64,000 bases of DNA from Chamaesiphon minutus PCC 6605 (GTDB lineage Bacteria > Cyanobacteriota > Cyanobacteriia > Cyanobacteriales > Chamaesiphonaceae). The stretch spans positions 5,034,886 to 5,098,885 of the forward strand of contig NC_019697.1 in the NCBI RefSeq assembly GCF_000317145.1. Reading direction: 5' to 3'. Shown here in pieces: positions 7,604 to 17,288 of this stretch. A program made the position numbers and the translations under genes. The notes beneath the pieces are model-generated. The model searched no databases, was not told the DNA's origin, and was given only the letters and a program-made list of their open reading frames with translations. How positions within the stretch are numbered: position 1 is the stretch's first letter; every line of letters begins with the position of its first letter.

Positions 7604-8014
7604 CTACAATCTGACCTCGCCAACTAAACCATCAAATTCTACTAAACATTGATTCAAAACATCTCTGCCGATAATGGCATGTCCATTCAGATTTTCTAAT
7701 CCACAAGCGTATGCACGGATCGCGGCAAAGTGGCGGGTGCCAATACCCAGATCTACATAGCATCCTAACCCTTGCATTTGTCCGCCACCGACGCCGACAA
7801 TCGCCGCATTAGCCTTAAAAGTAGTCAAATTTAATACGGAAATTGCCTCCAGTGGCAGCAAGGTACAATCGGAGCCAGTATCCAAAAATGCGGTACAAGA
7901 ATAACAAAGCTCCCCCGTCGTCGCTCGTTCCCATTCAGGGGGATAAACAGTCAGCATTACGATTGGCGCAGGCGGTAAACCAGCTCCCAAATCGACATAT
8001 TTGAAATGGAACAT
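7604..8014 (-). CDS. Retropepsin-like aspartic protease
   Basis: Length 136 aa. The active-site motif AFLDTGSDCTLLP (about residues 43-55) and the flap-like segment AAIVGVGGGQMQGLG, followed by NGHAIIGRDVLNQCLVEFDG, fit a single-domain clan-AA aspartic protease that would act as a dimer with one catalytic Asp per chain. No signal peptide, so probably cytoplasmic. It starts directly after the stop codon of the DUF5678-like gene (no gap), forming a two-gene unit common in cyanobacteria. The substrate is unknown. Confidence 0.8.
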   Translation of the reverse strand: MFHFKYVDLGAGLPPAPIVMLTVYPPEWERATTGELCYSCTAFLDTGSDCTLLPLEAISVLNLTTFKANAAIVGVGGGQMQGLGCYVDLGIGTRHFAAIRAYACGLENLNGHAIIGRDVLNQCLVEFDGLVGEVRL

Positions 8015-8299
8015 CTAATGAATGGGAAATAAATGACCAGCAGCAGACACAGATAATTGAGGTTCGGGATCGCAGACATATTCAATAAAGATATCTCGAT
8101 GTCCGTATTTAGCATATATGCGGTGCATTAGCTGTCGATCGTCTAGATCGCTATCCAATACCACTCCGTTCTCAAATGCTATATATTGTCCTTGATATCG
8201 AGCGAGTAGTTCTGATTTGTTAGCTTGGTAGATGTGTTCTTGCTGTAATAAGTATTCGATCCGATCGTTCGCTATTGGTTCGGCGCGGTTTGAGTTCAT
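8015..8299 (-). CDS. Small DUF5678-like protein
   Basis: Length 94 aa. The core ELLARYQGQYIAFENGVVLD and the following HRIYAKYGHRDIFIEYV resemble the short DUF5678 family. Its conserved partner is the adjacent aspartic-protease gene, whose start abuts this stop codon. No membrane segment or signal. Function unknown; the strict pairing suggests a regulatory or substrate role for the protease. Confidence 0.6.
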   Translation of the reverse strand: MNSNRAEPIANDRIEYLLQQEHIYQANKSELLARYQGQYIAFENGVVLDSDLDDRQLMHRIYAKYGHRDIFIEYVCDPEPQLSVSAAGHLFPIH

Positions 8300-8362
8300 A
8301 GCAAAGTTTTATTTACTAATTATATTTTAGCTTGCTTTCAATTACAGCATCAAAAATTCAGT

Positions 8363-10102
8363 CTAGTTTTGCTGGCTGAATTGTCGAGCATAAAACTGAG
8401 CATAGCGTCCAGATCGATCGAGTAATTCGCTATGAGTACCTGCTTCGATAATCTCGCCATTTTCGACGACCAAAATTCGATCGGCTTTGCGGACTGTTGC
8501 TAGACGGTGAGCGATAATAAATACCGTGCGATCGGCCATAATTCTTTCTAATGCTTCTTGTACTAAGGCTTCTGATTCGGAGTCTAGCGCGGAAGTTGCT
8601 TCGTCGAGAATTAGAATGCGTGGATTAAAGAATACCGCTCTGGCGATCGCAATCCGTTGTTTTTGTCCTCCCGATAAAGTCGTCCCTTTCTCGCCGACAT
8701 AAGTATAATAACCTTGCGAAAGTTGAGAGATGAATTGATGTGCATTAGCGATTTTAGCAGCTTCTTCGACATCTTTAATATCGAAATCGGTCTGTCCAAA
8801 AGCAATGTTTTGAGCGATATGTCCCGATAGTAATACCGTATCTTGCGGGACGATACCGATTTGACGGCGCAGACTTTTGAGCGTCACATTGCGGATATCG
8901 ATACCATCGATCGAGATGCTGCCAGATGATACGTCATGAAAGCGATTTAATAAACTCAGAATCGTACTTTTCCCCGCTCCTGAAGTACCAACTAGCGCGA
9001 TAGTTTCTCCAGCTTTGACAGTGAGATTAAAATCTTTGAGAATGGTTTTGTCGGATGTATAGCCGAAGTTAACATTACGATATTCAATTTTACTAGTTGC
9101 TGGTGGCAACGCTATCGCATCTGGACGCTCGGTAATAGTTTGTGGAATAGTCAACAATTCAAAAACTCGATCGACTGAAGCTTCTGCTTGTTTTAGCTCG
9201 TTATAGTTACTGGTAGTCAGCGCGATCGGGCTGATAATTAAAACGATATTAGTAAGGTAAATCACAAATTCAGCAGATGTTAAATTACCTGCCGAAATCT
9301 GAAGACCAGCTAATACAAATATAAATAGAATACTAACGACTTGTAAGAAACTAACGATCGGATGCTGCAAGGCATTAATCTTTTCAGTCAAATATTTAGC
9401 CTGCCGATTAAACTCAGCTTCTTGCCCGAACTTGATGCGAGCGTAATCTTCAGCCGCAAAAGCTTGAATCATCCGAATCCCACCGAGGTCTTCGGTTACT
9501 AGCGAAGATAAATCAGCAATCTGGTTTTGACTCTTTAATGATTGCTTTTGCAGTTTTTCGCCAAACCAGCCAACTAAAACGGCAATTACTGGCGCAATGA
9601 GAAATACCGCTAATGTCAATTGCCAGTTGATATAAACCATATATCCCAGGATGACAATAAGCTGGAGCACACACGGGATAAATTGATGAAAAATCTTATT
9701 AATAATTTCGCCAATTTTATCGATATCTTCAGTTAATCGATATGATAAATCGCCCAATTGTATCTGCGATAATCGATCGCCGCTCAAGCCCAACAGGTGT
9801 CCGTAAGTATGTTTGCGTAGATCTAGCGTAATGCCAAAAGCAGCCTTGGCCATCAACGTATTCATACAATATTGAGCGATACCTTGGAAGATATATACCA
9901 GTCCTCCAGCTACCGCAATTTTAGCCAGCATAGTGACATCAGTACCCACATATTTACTGATTTGTCCGGCTAACCACGCCTGAATCGGCCAAAAAGCAGT
10001 ATAAACTCCGATCCACAACAACGCTAACAAAATTGTCAGTCTGTGTGGACGAATATAAGGAAGAAGTTGCCAATAGTTAGAACGCTGTTTCAAATGACTC
10101 AC
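8363..10102 (-). CDS. ABC exporter, fused membrane and ATPase domains
   Basis: Length 579 aa, a half-transporter of MsbA/multidrug type. Residues about 1-320 hold six membrane helices (first TILLALLWIGVYTAFW). The ATPase shows Walker A GTSGAGKST, the Q-loop in IGIVPQDTVLL, signature LSGGQKQR, Walker B ILILDEAT and the switch His in IIAHRLATV. It would dimerise and move a lipid or hydrophobic substrate across the inner membrane. The following gene (10201-11472, LpxB-related) is on the same strand about 100 bp upstream, but substrate coupling is only a guess. Confidence 0.9.
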   Translation of the reverse strand: MSHLKQRSNYWQLLPYIRPHRLTILLALLWIGVYTAFWPIQAWLAGQISKYVGTDVTMLAKIAVAGGLVYIFQGIAQYCMNTLMAKAAFGITLDLRKHTYGHLLGLSGDRLSQIQLGDLSYRLTEDIDKIGEIINKIFHQFIPCVLQLIVILGYMVYINWQLTLAVFLIAPVIAVLVGWFGEKLQKQSLKSQNQIADLSSLVTEDLGGIRMIQAFAAEDYARIKFGQEAEFNRQAKYLTEKINALQHPIVSFLQVVSILFIFVLAGLQISAGNLTSAEFVIYLTNIVLIISPIALTTSNYNELKQAEASVDRVFELLTIPQTITERPDAIALPPATSKIEYRNVNFGYTSDKTILKDFNLTVKAGETIALVGTSGAGKSTILSLLNRFHDVSSGSISIDGIDIRNVTLKSLRRQIGIVPQDTVLLSGHIAQNIAFGQTDFDIKDVEEAAKIANAHQFISQLSQGYYTYVGEKGTTLSGGQKQRIAIARAVFFNPRILILDEATSALDSESEALVQEALERIMADRTVFIIAHRLATVRKADRILVVENGEIIEAGTHSELLDRSGRYAQFYARQFSQQN

Positions 10103-10200
10103 TCGATCGCTAAATAATCGATCTACTTGACGCCCCCATGTTTTGGTTTGTTCGCAAAGTCAAGATCGTATGTAGATCGTAGCTTAGATCGACCGCTCGA

Positions 10201-11472
10201 TTAACTCATAACATCGATTAAACATTTGGCAATGCGTCGCGCCGCGCCAGGAGTACCCATGCGTAATAAACCATTTTCTGCGATCGATTGCAAGCGATCG
10301 GGCTGTTGTAATAATTGCCAGATTTCTAATCCCACATCCTTTGGCTGCGGAACTAAAATTACCGACTCACCCAACAAGCGAGTTTGCGCTTCGGCAAAAG
10401 CAGGCGTAAACTGAGGGCCAGCACCAGGAATGATAAAAGCTGGTTTTCCCAAACCGATAAATTGTTCCGTCGCCGTCCCCGCCATTGCAATCGCGCAGTC
10501 ACCTTGCTGCATAAACTGAGCGTAAGCTTGAGTACTAATCGCGATCGCGATCTGGTCGCGACGATAATAAATCGTACCCGGAGCGGCGATCGCATCGGTT
10601 AAATCTCGATCGATCCGAACCACTCGCTCCCATCCCAAATCGCACAGAATACCCCCTAAAATCTCCAGATCTAACGTGGGGACGATTGCAGCCAAACAAA
10701 CAATTTCCCGCTGCTTAAAAGCTAAAATCAGGCTATTTACAGCTATTAAAATGCACCGCCAATTGGCATAAGCTTCCGGCGGACGCGAACCAGGTAGCAA
10801 GGTAACTATTAGCGGACGAGCTAATTCTAATTGTGCTGAATGAGGTCGATAAAATACTGGCGCGATCGCACTCGCAACTCCATCCGTCATCGGATTGCCC
10901 AGATCGAAAGTGGGAATCTGCCATCGTCGTAAGATCTCGGCGGTGAGTTTATCGCGCGCAAACACGGCTTTACATCTACTGCGACTCAATAACCACCGTT
11001 CCCATGGCAAATAATACGAGCCAGTTTTAACTTCGATCGAGTTGAGCTGCGAGGGTAAAACTTGGCCGTGCCGATCGCGAATATAATACTCCGATTTGGC
11101 CGTACCGATAAAAGCATATTCCGCCCCACTCAACCAGGCAAATAACAGCGGCACGATATCGCCAACAGCCAGAATTTTACCCCCAGCTTGCGCCCACCCA
11201 CGAGCAGTCCGAATTTGATCGATCGTCAATCCTACCAATCCCCCCTGAAGATCTCGTACCAATTGCCGATTATCCTGGTTGAGAAATCCCCCCGATGGCA
11301 TTACCTGGACTTTACTGGCGATCGAGAAACCGTTACTACTATAAGCCTTACCCACACCCACGATCGGTAAAGCAATTATTTCTATCGCCGGACTTAATTT
11401 TCGCAATTCTTGAAGCACTGGCAATGCGATCGCATCTTCACCATGTCCGTTGCTGATGCAGAGAAGTTTCAT
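10201..11472 (-). CDS. Lipid-A-disaccharide-synthase-related protein
   Basis: Length 423 aa. Starts MKLLCISNGHGEDAIALPVL, with AVGDIVPLLFAWLSGAEYAF and the nucleotide-sugar region IVTLLPGSRPPEAYANW, then AGTATEQFIGLGKPAFIIPG. This matches the cyanobacterial/plant family annotated as lipid-A-disaccharide synthase-related, which has the GT-B fold of LpxB but is not orthologous to it. The true substrate is not established. The ATG is followed upstream by a run of GGGGATA heptamers and then ssrA on the opposite strand. Confidence 0.8.
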   Translation of the reverse strand: MKLLCISNGHGEDAIALPVLQELRKLSPAIEIIALPIVGVGKAYSSNGFSIASKVQVMPSGGFLNQDNRQLVRDLQGGLVGLTIDQIRTARGWAQAGGKILAVGDIVPLLFAWLSGAEYAFIGTAKSEYYIRDRHGQVLPSQLNSIEVKTGSYYLPWERWLLSRSRCKAVFARDKLTAEILRRWQIPTFDLGNPMTDGVASAIAPVFYRPHSAQLELARPLIVTLLPGSRPPEAYANWRCILIAVNSLILAFKQREIVCLAAIVPTLDLEILGGILCDLGWERVVRIDRDLTDAIAAPGTIYYRRDQIAIAISTQAYAQFMQQGDCAIAMAGTATEQFIGLGKPAFIIPGAGPQFTPAFAEAQTRLLGESVILVPQPKDVGLEIWQLLQQPDRLQSIAENGLLRMGTPGAARRIAKCLIDVMS

Positions 11473-11476
11473 AAAC

Positions 11477-11507
11477 TAGGGGATAGGGGATAGGGGATAG
11501 GGAATAG
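11477..11507. repeat. GGGGATA heptamer tandem repeat, left copy
   Basis: Four head-to-tail heptamers (the last degenerate, GGGAATA). A complementary array is at 11611-11640, so the two form an inverted pair with about 100 bp between them. This is the STRR type of short tandem repeat known from cyanobacteria. Confidence 0.8.
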
Positions 11508-11610
11508 AAGTTTGGGGGTAGAGTTTAGTCTATAAATTAGACTCCGATATTTAAAACGCTTTTGGATGTTCGATTTCATTAACTATCTGAAAAGTAATAG
11601 TCTCAAAAAA

Positions 11611-11640
11611 CTATCCCCTATCCCCTATCCCCTATTCCCT
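11611..11640. repeat. TATCCCC heptamer tandem repeat, right copy
   Basis: Inverted partner of the array at 11477-11507. No gene is visible between them. It ends about 45 bp before the start of tmRNA. Confidence 0.8.
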
Positions 11641-11669
11641 TTACCCTCCCCAAATCTCCAAAATTACTA

Positions 11670-11675
11670 TATAAT
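11670..11675 (+). promoter_or_regulatory. -10 box of ssrA
   Basis: Perfect TATAAT ending 10 nt before the predicted tmRNA 5' end at 11686. No convincing -35 element is seen. Confidence 0.6.
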
Positions 11676-11685
11676 AAAAGAACTT

Positions 11686-12079
11686 GGGGCTGTAAAGGTT
11701 TCGACGTGTTGGCGAAAGCTGCACTGTGATACAGGTCGAGAGGGAGTCTACTCTCGTTAATATCGGCTCAACTAAATACAAATGCAAACAACATTGTACC
11801 TTTCGCTCGTAAAGCCGCTCCTGTAGCTGCCTAAAAACACTTAAGATTAATTTCTAAGTCCGAGCATTTATAGTATGACTCCGTTAAATACTATAAATAA
11901 CCCTCAACGGATGCTCTATTTAATCGTCTCTGGTAGATTAGATAGCTAAGATTCATCAGAGCATCCTGCGACCTGGGATAATAGGTCACTCCCGTCTAGA
12001 GGATTAGATAGACTATACCTGTGAACGAGCGGAAAGTTAATACCCAGGGCGGACGGCAGTTCGACTCTGCCCAGCTCCA
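11686..12079 (+). ncRNA. ssrA: tmRNA
   Basis: The 5' end GGGGCTGTAAAGGTTTCGAC and the 3' end GTTCGACTCTGCCCAGCTCCA are the signature tmRNA ends. GGGGCTG pairs with CAGCTCC to form the seven-base acceptor stem, with the discriminator A at 12079 and CCA not encoded. The tag reading frame runs from 11784 (GCA) to the TAA at 11832-11834 and encodes ANNIVPFARKAAPVAA, a typical cyanobacterial tag ending in the protease-recognised VAA. The molecule is one piece, not permuted. It rescues stalled ribosomes together with SmpB and marks the product for degradation. It has its own -10 box and a strong terminator, so it is an independent unit. Confidence 0.97.
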
Positions 12080-12089
12080 CTTTCAATCT

Positions 12090-12123
12090 AAACCCCGATC
12101 GAGATTATTTTCGATCGGGGTTT
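12090..12123 (+). terminator. ssrA intrinsic terminator
   Basis: AAACCCCGATCGA pairs with TCGATCGGGGTTT across a short AT loop, followed by TTAATTTATT. Eleven bases after the tmRNA 3' end. Confidence 0.85.
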
Positions 12124-12147
12124 AATTTATTCACTATCGACTATCCC

Positions 12148-12999
12148 CTACAAACTAGCGTAATCCTTAACAAACTCGATCGGAATCGCCCAGCTAGAAT
12201 TATTAATCTGTTCTTGCAGTGCATCGTTAACAGTCGAGCCATTTTCGAGCGTTTCGGGAATATCCCAGAGGGGATTGGAATGAAGGCCATTGATCCCAAC
12301 TAATTCGCCCGAACCGTCGATTGTAGGGCCACCACTCATGCCTTTTTTAATCGCCCGATCGAAGCCAATCCCATAGCCCCCAGTAATGGCAATCGGCAAA
12401 ACTTGGGTAATTTTACCATCAACTATCTCTAGTCCCCAAGCAGGCTTGGTTTTGGGACTCGACACCTCAGTAGATTCCGATCCAGTAAGTGGGAATCCTG
12501 ACGACCAGACACGATCGCCAACTTTGGGACTAGCAGCAGCTAAAGTCGCGATCGGATAATTGCCTTTGGCACTTTGAAACCGGAGTACGATCAGATCGCG
12601 ATTTTGTCCGGTAGGGGGCGGAATCAGCGCGGCAGCATAGATTTGCCCGTCGGGGGTTTGAATTTGGAACGGTGCGCTAGCAGCTTGAATGACATGGGCA
12701 TTGGTGACCACAGTATAGACTTGTTGCTGTCGCTTGAGTAGCACTCCAGAACCGATAGTTTCTTTATTGGCCAACACTTTAACCGAAATCGCTCGCAATT
12801 GCTGCTGTAATTTCTGCTCTTGAATGACTGCATACTCCGCTTTGCCCCAAGGCTGAGTCAACATTCGGGGAATGACGATCGTCAGTGATGTTACGAACAA
12901 CATTGGTACTACCCTGGCAATCCAGTATTGCCATCTGGCAGATGCTACTTGCTCGGTGGGCGATCGATCGGCGGAATCGGGTGGTGTAAGCTTAGACAT
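12148..12999 (-). CDS. Membrane-anchored trypsin-like serine protease
   Basis: Length 283 aa. One N-terminal membrane segment (about 26-48, WIARVVPMLFVTSLTIVIPR) anchors a chymotrypsin-fold domain on the outer side. The triad is visible: His in VVTNAHVIQA, Asp in NRDLIVLRF and Ser in KKGMSGGPTID. No PDZ domain follows, so it is shorter than HtrA/DegP. Family knowledge: such proteases are common and poorly characterised in cyanobacteria. It converges with ssrA, and the divergent neighbour is the glutathione-transferase gene. Confidence 0.88.
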   Translation of the reverse strand: MSKLTPPDSADRSPTEQVASARWQYWIARVVPMLFVTSLTIVIPRMLTQPWGKAEYAVIQEQKLQQQLRAISVKVLANKETIGSGVLLKRQQQVYTVVTNAHVIQAASAPFQIQTPDGQIYAAALIPPPTGQNRDLIVLRFQSAKGNYPIATLAAASPKVGDRVWSSGFPLTGSESTEVSSPKTKPAWGLEIVDGKITQVLPIAITGGYGIGFDRAIKKGMSGGPTIDGSGELVGINGLHSNPLWDIPETLENGSTVNDALQEQINNSSWAIPIEFVKDYASL

Positions 13000-13109
13000 T
13001 ATAGATAGGATCGGAGTGAAAACCGTAAATTTATAGACATGTATTTCACTGTTGATGTTCTAGGATAAATGGTAGTGCTGTTGTCAATTCTGCTCGAACA
13101 TAAAAAGAC

Positions 13110-13919
13110 ATGCTGGAACTATATCAATTTGAATTATCGCAATTTTCGGAAAAAGTTAGATTAATTCTTGACTATAAAGGGTTAGCATACCGCAAAATCG
13201 AAGTCGTACCAGGAATAGGTCAACTAGAATTATTCCGGCTTTCTGGGCAGCGACAAGTGCCCGTGCTCAAAGATGGAAACACTGTCATTGCTGACTCTAC
13301 CGCTATTGCTCTGTATCTAGACAAAACTTATCCAGATCGTCCGATTATCCCAACTAATCCCCAACAAAAAGCAAATTGCTTGCTCTTAGAGCAGTGGGCC
13401 GATCGCTCGATCGGGAGTGAAGCGCGATCGATTTTATTAGAAGGCTTGAAAAATATCAACCTGCGTACTTCTATATTACCAACAGGTACCCCCGATGTCC
13501 TCAAAAATCTAGTCGGCTCGATCCCCAAAGAAGCGATCGACATACTGGGACTGGGATTGGGCTTAACGCCAGATGCGATTAAAGCTAGCAAAGCCGAAAT
13601 GCACCGCAGTCTAGAATCGATCTGTATGCTGCTGTCGCAAAATTCTTGTGCGTATCTGACGGGTGATACCCCTACTCTGGCAGACTTGACGGTAGCAGGA
13701 TTGAGTCTAGTCCTCAAAATTCCTGAAGGCCCTTATCTAGATATTCCTTTCAATCTCAAGGGTAAAGGAGTCCCCGGTTTTGCAGATAATCCTGAATACG
13801 ATCTATTTTTCACTTGGCGCGATAAACTTTATGCGGATTTCCGTAAGCCACATTTGCCAAACATCAATAACAATTCTGGAGCCGCACCTACCACACCCAC
13901 AACGATCTCGATCGACTAA
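13110..13919 (+). CDS. Glutathione S-transferase family protein
   Basis: Length 269 aa. The thioredoxin-like N-terminal domain starts MLELYQFELSQFSEKVRLIL, has the cis-Pro motif GQRQVPVLKDG and the glutathione-binding IADSTAIALYLDKTYP. An all-helical C-terminal domain contains the N-capping motif TLADLTVAGLSL. The residue at the usual catalytic position is a serine (SQFSEKV), so thiol transfer or peroxidase activity is possible. The C-terminus ends in a low-complexity Asn/Thr/Pro tail. Single gene with short flanks. Confidence 0.85.
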   Translation: MLELYQFELSQFSEKVRLILDYKGLAYRKIEVVPGIGQLELFRLSGQRQVPVLKDGNTVIADSTAIALYLDKTYPDRPIIPTNPQQKANCLLLEQWADRSIGSEARSILLEGLKNINLRTSILPTGTPDVLKNLVGSIPKEAIDILGLGLGLTPDAIKASKAEMHRSLESICMLLSQNSCAYLTGDTPTLADLTVAGLSLVLKIPEGPYLDIPFNLKGKGVPGFADNPEYDLFFTWRDKLYADFRKPHLPNINNNSGAAPTTPTTISID

Positions 13920-14041
13920 TTACGCTCGATCGACAAGCACTAACTAGTGCGATTATAAAATCGGCTGACGAAAGCGAGCAGTTGATTCGACTGCTCGTTT
14001 CCCTTTCTAAAATGTCTAAAGTTGAGGCTTTACTGGCAATC

Positions 14042-15265
14042 TTAAGATGATTGAATTAGTTCAGCTACTCGCATTGCCGAGCAAATCGCCCCTTCATGCA
14101 GGCCATCGGCAAGGTAAGCACCAGCATGATAAGTATGATATTCGCCATTGGTAGCGACGACTTCATCGCGATAGCGAAACGACTCGACCGTATATTTGGG
14201 GGTGTGATGCTGTTGAATGTGGACGATCTGTGTCGGATCGATCGAGTCTTCTAGATGAAAAGCTAAATTATATTGACGCGGCGAAGTAATCCCACAAAGT
14301 TGGTTGAGATAAGCGTTGTAGCCCCAACCGTGGGGGGTTTGAAAGAAGTCAAATTCAGTCAGTTGTTTGATGCCATAGCGAGCGTACATTGAGGTATCGG
14401 TATGGACGATCGTTGTAGCATAATTGGGTTGCCAAGCACCAAAGCGGCGAAGTTCGGCATCAGTAGGATCGGCAAGTAATACCAAGACTCGATCGGGTGG
14501 CGTCGCAAACACTACTTTATCGAATAATTGCGGCAGTTTGCCTGCTAGTTTCACGCGCACTTTACCCTCTGGCGTCCGCCATACCTCGGTAACATCGACA
14601 TTCAGCAGCACCGTTCCTCTAAAGCGTTCGAGAATTTTTTCGATATAGGAATACACCCCACCTTTGATGCATACCCATTCAGTCAGCACGTAATCGCGCA
14701 GTGAGGGAATCGCCAATTCGGCGGGGACATCATCGATTTGCTCGAAGGGGATCGAATAACTATACATCGTCAGTAATTTTAACCAATAATTGCGCGCGCA
14801 CTTTGTTGGCAAATATTTAGATAATGGTCGATCGTAAAGGCTCTGAATGTTGGCAAAATGCATCTTCAATTGCAGTCCAATCGATCGAATATAGAGACTG
14901 TCTAAGCGCAGATACTCAGTCAGACGTTGTATAACTGTGATATTTTTGCGAATTGTGGTAGCGGATAAAAATCGATTGCCATCCTTGAAATACAATGCGG
15001 AGCCGAGTTCGACTGGTTCGAGTTCTACGTCCAGTTCTTGCATCAATGCGATAAAGTTATGAAATTTGCGAGTAAATTCAACTACGCCTGCTTCGAGAAA
15101 TAGATCGCGATTTTGGGAATCGGTTTTGACATTTTTGTTAAGCGATCGAATGTGTCCGCCTAGGATTGGTTGTTTTTCAAATACTGTGACTTGATGCCCT
15201 TTTTTGTCGAGTAAGTATGCTGTAACTATGCCGCTGGCTCCGCCGCCGATGACTGCTATTTTCAT
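14042..15265 (-). CDS. FAD-dependent amine-oxidase-like oxidoreductase
   Basis: Length 407 aa. Rossmann dinucleotide motif at the N-terminus (IAVIGGGASGIVTAYLLDKK), FAD-binding continuation VFEKQPILGGHIRS and the second FAD motif near the C-terminus (YHAGAYLADGLHEGAICSA). It resembles the NAD(P)-binding amine oxidase/protoporphyrinogen oxidase superfamily. Substrate not identifiable. The next gene upstream on the same strand is another FAD oxidoreductase of the phytoene desaturase type, which hints at isoprenoid or lipid chemistry. Confidence 0.8.
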   Translation of the reverse strand: MKIAVIGGGASGIVTAYLLDKKGHQVTVFEKQPILGGHIRSLNKNVKTDSQNRDLFLEAGVVEFTRKFHNFIALMQELDVELEPVELGSALYFKDGNRFLSATTIRKNITVIQRLTEYLRLDSLYIRSIGLQLKMHFANIQSLYDRPLSKYLPTKCARNYWLKLLTMYSYSIPFEQIDDVPAELAIPSLRDYVLTEWVCIKGGVYSYIEKILERFRGTVLLNVDVTEVWRTPEGKVRVKLAGKLPQLFDKVVFATPPDRVLVLLADPTDAELRRFGAWQPNYATTIVHTDTSMYARYGIKQLTEFDFFQTPHGWGYNAYLNQLCGITSPRQYNLAFHLEDSIDPTQIVHIQQHHTPKYTVESFRYRDEVVATNGEYHTYHAGAYLADGLHEGAICSAMRVAELIQSS

Positions 15266-15420
15266 AAGATTAGCTCCTTATTGTGGTAAGATAAGTGATG
15301 AATTAAAGTTAGATGTTGCTGTAACTAGCGACTGCAAATTGATAGACTCGATCGACAAGTCTATATCTGCTTAAGATGCTGTTTGAAAATTTGAATAAGA
15401 CCTGAAAATTGACAGTGAGG

Positions 15421-15480
15421 TGGGCGGGTTTGTGCGAGCATTATCTTTACACTCGCCACCGATCTCATAAACCCGCCCCT
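15421..15480. repeat. Inverted repeat of the GGGCGGGTTT type
   Basis: TGGGCGGGTTT at 15421-15431 faces AAACCCGCCCC at 15469-15479, with an inner GCGAG/CTCGC pair. A dispersed GC-rich palindrome in the gap between the two oxidoreductase genes; no coding content. Confidence 0.6.
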
Positions 15481-15553
15481 ACAGTCCCATATTATCCATC
15501 GCGGTCGAAAGATCGTAAATCCAAACCCGCTCTATATTTTCAGGTAGATCCGA

Positions 15554-17086
15554 TTAGCCTAAAATTGGATCGCCTGATAGTTTTTGATACAGACTCGCTC
15601 CAGTCCAAAATGTGGGTGCGAAGCCGGGATAGCCGGATGATGCGTTGCAAAAGTAGAAATTATTTAAAGATGTTTCAGCATTGAGTCTCCCGATGCCCAT
15701 GTTTTTGGGAGTGAGACTAGAACCGTAAGAATTGCCTTCCGGACACCAACAATAATCTTCATTAGTAGTTGGACTACCCGTAATATTGAAGACTAAATGT
15801 TTGCGTAAGTTGGGAATATAGTTAGCTTCGACGACATCGACGATCGAGTCAAATATTTCTGTCTTTTTCTGTCTATATGCTTTGGGATCTGTTGATTTGA
15901 GATTTTTAAAATAATCATAATTAGCAACAGTCAAAAACTCAATGATTTGACAGTCTTCGGGACAATCTCGATGTGCGGAAGTGAGTAATGTCGGAGTAGT
16001 AATTGCAAAACTGGGATTAGAAAAATCGTGCTCGTAATACATGCGATTGAATGCGCGATTGAGATCCGGATCGCCTGTATGAAAAGTATTCCATTTACCA
16101 AAGCCATAGTCGCGCAGATCGAGATCTTTGACGACGCAGTAAGCCATGAAGTTGGATGGTGAATAGTCGTAATTTAGCTTGCGGCGTACTGTCGGCGAAA
16201 ATCGATCGAGTCCGATGGTGCGTGCGGCTTGTTGCGGGTCGATATTGCAAATAATCGTATCTGCGGTGAATTCTTCGAGCTGTTTTGTCTTGAGATTTTC
16301 AGCGAGTACCCCCGTCACCGTGCGATCGCGAATGATAAATTCATTTACCTCATGGTTTAGCAAAACTTCGCCACCACAATCGACGATCGTCTTGACTAAT
16401 GAGTTAATTACATGCTCGAAATGTTGAGTTGGATAAAAAGCTCCATTTTGATAACCAGTAAACAAAATTACCCACGCATAAAATGATAATCGATCGGGTG
16501 GTAACAAAAAATCTGGCCATTGCGATGCTAATAAAGTTTGGGCTGGGAGTGGTAGATCGAACTTATTAAAGACATCTTGTAAGGTGCTATTTAAATATAG
16601 GAGCGTTTTGGACACTCCGCCCAGGTTACGAACGAAATCCTGCGGTTTAATCGGTGGTGAAAGCACTTTTAAGCTATCACTAACCGTTTGAATCTCTTTA
16701 ATAAATCTCTCGATCTTATCGGTAGATTTGGGGAAAAGTGCAGTCAATCTTTGACTTAACGTCTCTGATGAAGAGGGAATTGCTAGCGTATAACCGGGCA
16801 TGTACATTCGATCGAATCCGTCTGGATCGTAACGTTCAAAAGTTACTTCTCGATCGAGTTCGAGTTTGTTAAGAACTCGATTTACAGTTTTACCTTCGCC
16901 ACAATCCCAGACATAATGCAATTGCGCGTTAAATTTATATTTCTTGGCCATGGTAAAAGTATGCCCAAAGCCACCTGGATATTCATGCGCTTCCAAGACT
17001 CTAACTCTGTTTCCAGCTTTAGCCATGAGCGAACCAAATACTAATGCTGATAAACCACTGCCGACAACGAGGTAATCTGTTTGCAT
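15554..17086 (-). CDS. Phytoene desaturase/CrtISO-type FAD oxidoreductase
   Basis: Length 510 aa from the ATG at 17086, which has AAAGAGA upstream; the open frame extends 12 codons further but lacks such a site. N-terminal DYLVVGSGLSALVFGSLMAK and VRVLEAHEYPGGFGHTF bind FAD. The C-terminal signature FYFCNASSGYPGFAPTFWTG is typical of the carotenoid-isomerase/RetSat-like group. It lacks the LGG-rich ends of classical CrtI. Possible substrates are carotenoids, retinoids or lipids; assignment to a pathway is not possible from the sequence. Confidence 0.8.
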   Translation of the reverse strand: MQTDYLVVGSGLSALVFGSLMAKAGNRVRVLEAHEYPGGFGHTFTMAKKYKFNAQLHYVWDCGEGKTVNRVLNKLELDREVTFERYDPDGFDRMYMPGYTLAIPSSSETLSQRLTALFPKSTDKIERFIKEIQTVSDSLKVLSPPIKPQDFVRNLGGVSKTLLYLNSTLQDVFNKFDLPLPAQTLLASQWPDFLLPPDRLSFYAWVILFTGYQNGAFYPTQHFEHVINSLVKTIVDCGGEVLLNHEVNEFIIRDRTVTGVLAENLKTKQLEEFTADTIICNIDPQQAARTIGLDRFSPTVRRKLNYDYSPSNFMAYCVVKDLDLRDYGFGKWNTFHTGDPDLNRAFNRMYYEHDFSNPSFAITTPTLLTSAHRDCPEDCQIIEFLTVANYDYFKNLKSTDPKAYRQKKTEIFDSIVDVVEANYIPNLRKHLVFNITGSPTTNEDYCWCPEGNSYGSSLTPKNMGIGRLNAETSLNNFYFCNASSGYPGFAPTFWTGASLYQKLSGDPILG

Positions 17087-17288
17087 AATCTCTTTTCTGC
17101 AACTAGATGATTTATATTTCAATCTTTACGCTAGTTTCTGTCTAACAGCAGACATATTTACATTTCTTAGTAATCGATTTTTAATTAATTAAAAAACTGT
17201 GAGATTTTAAAAAAACGTTGATTCCTTCACAATTTCCTCACATTTTTTTGATAAAATGATATCAATCGTTTGCCTGCGAAAATCTTTG

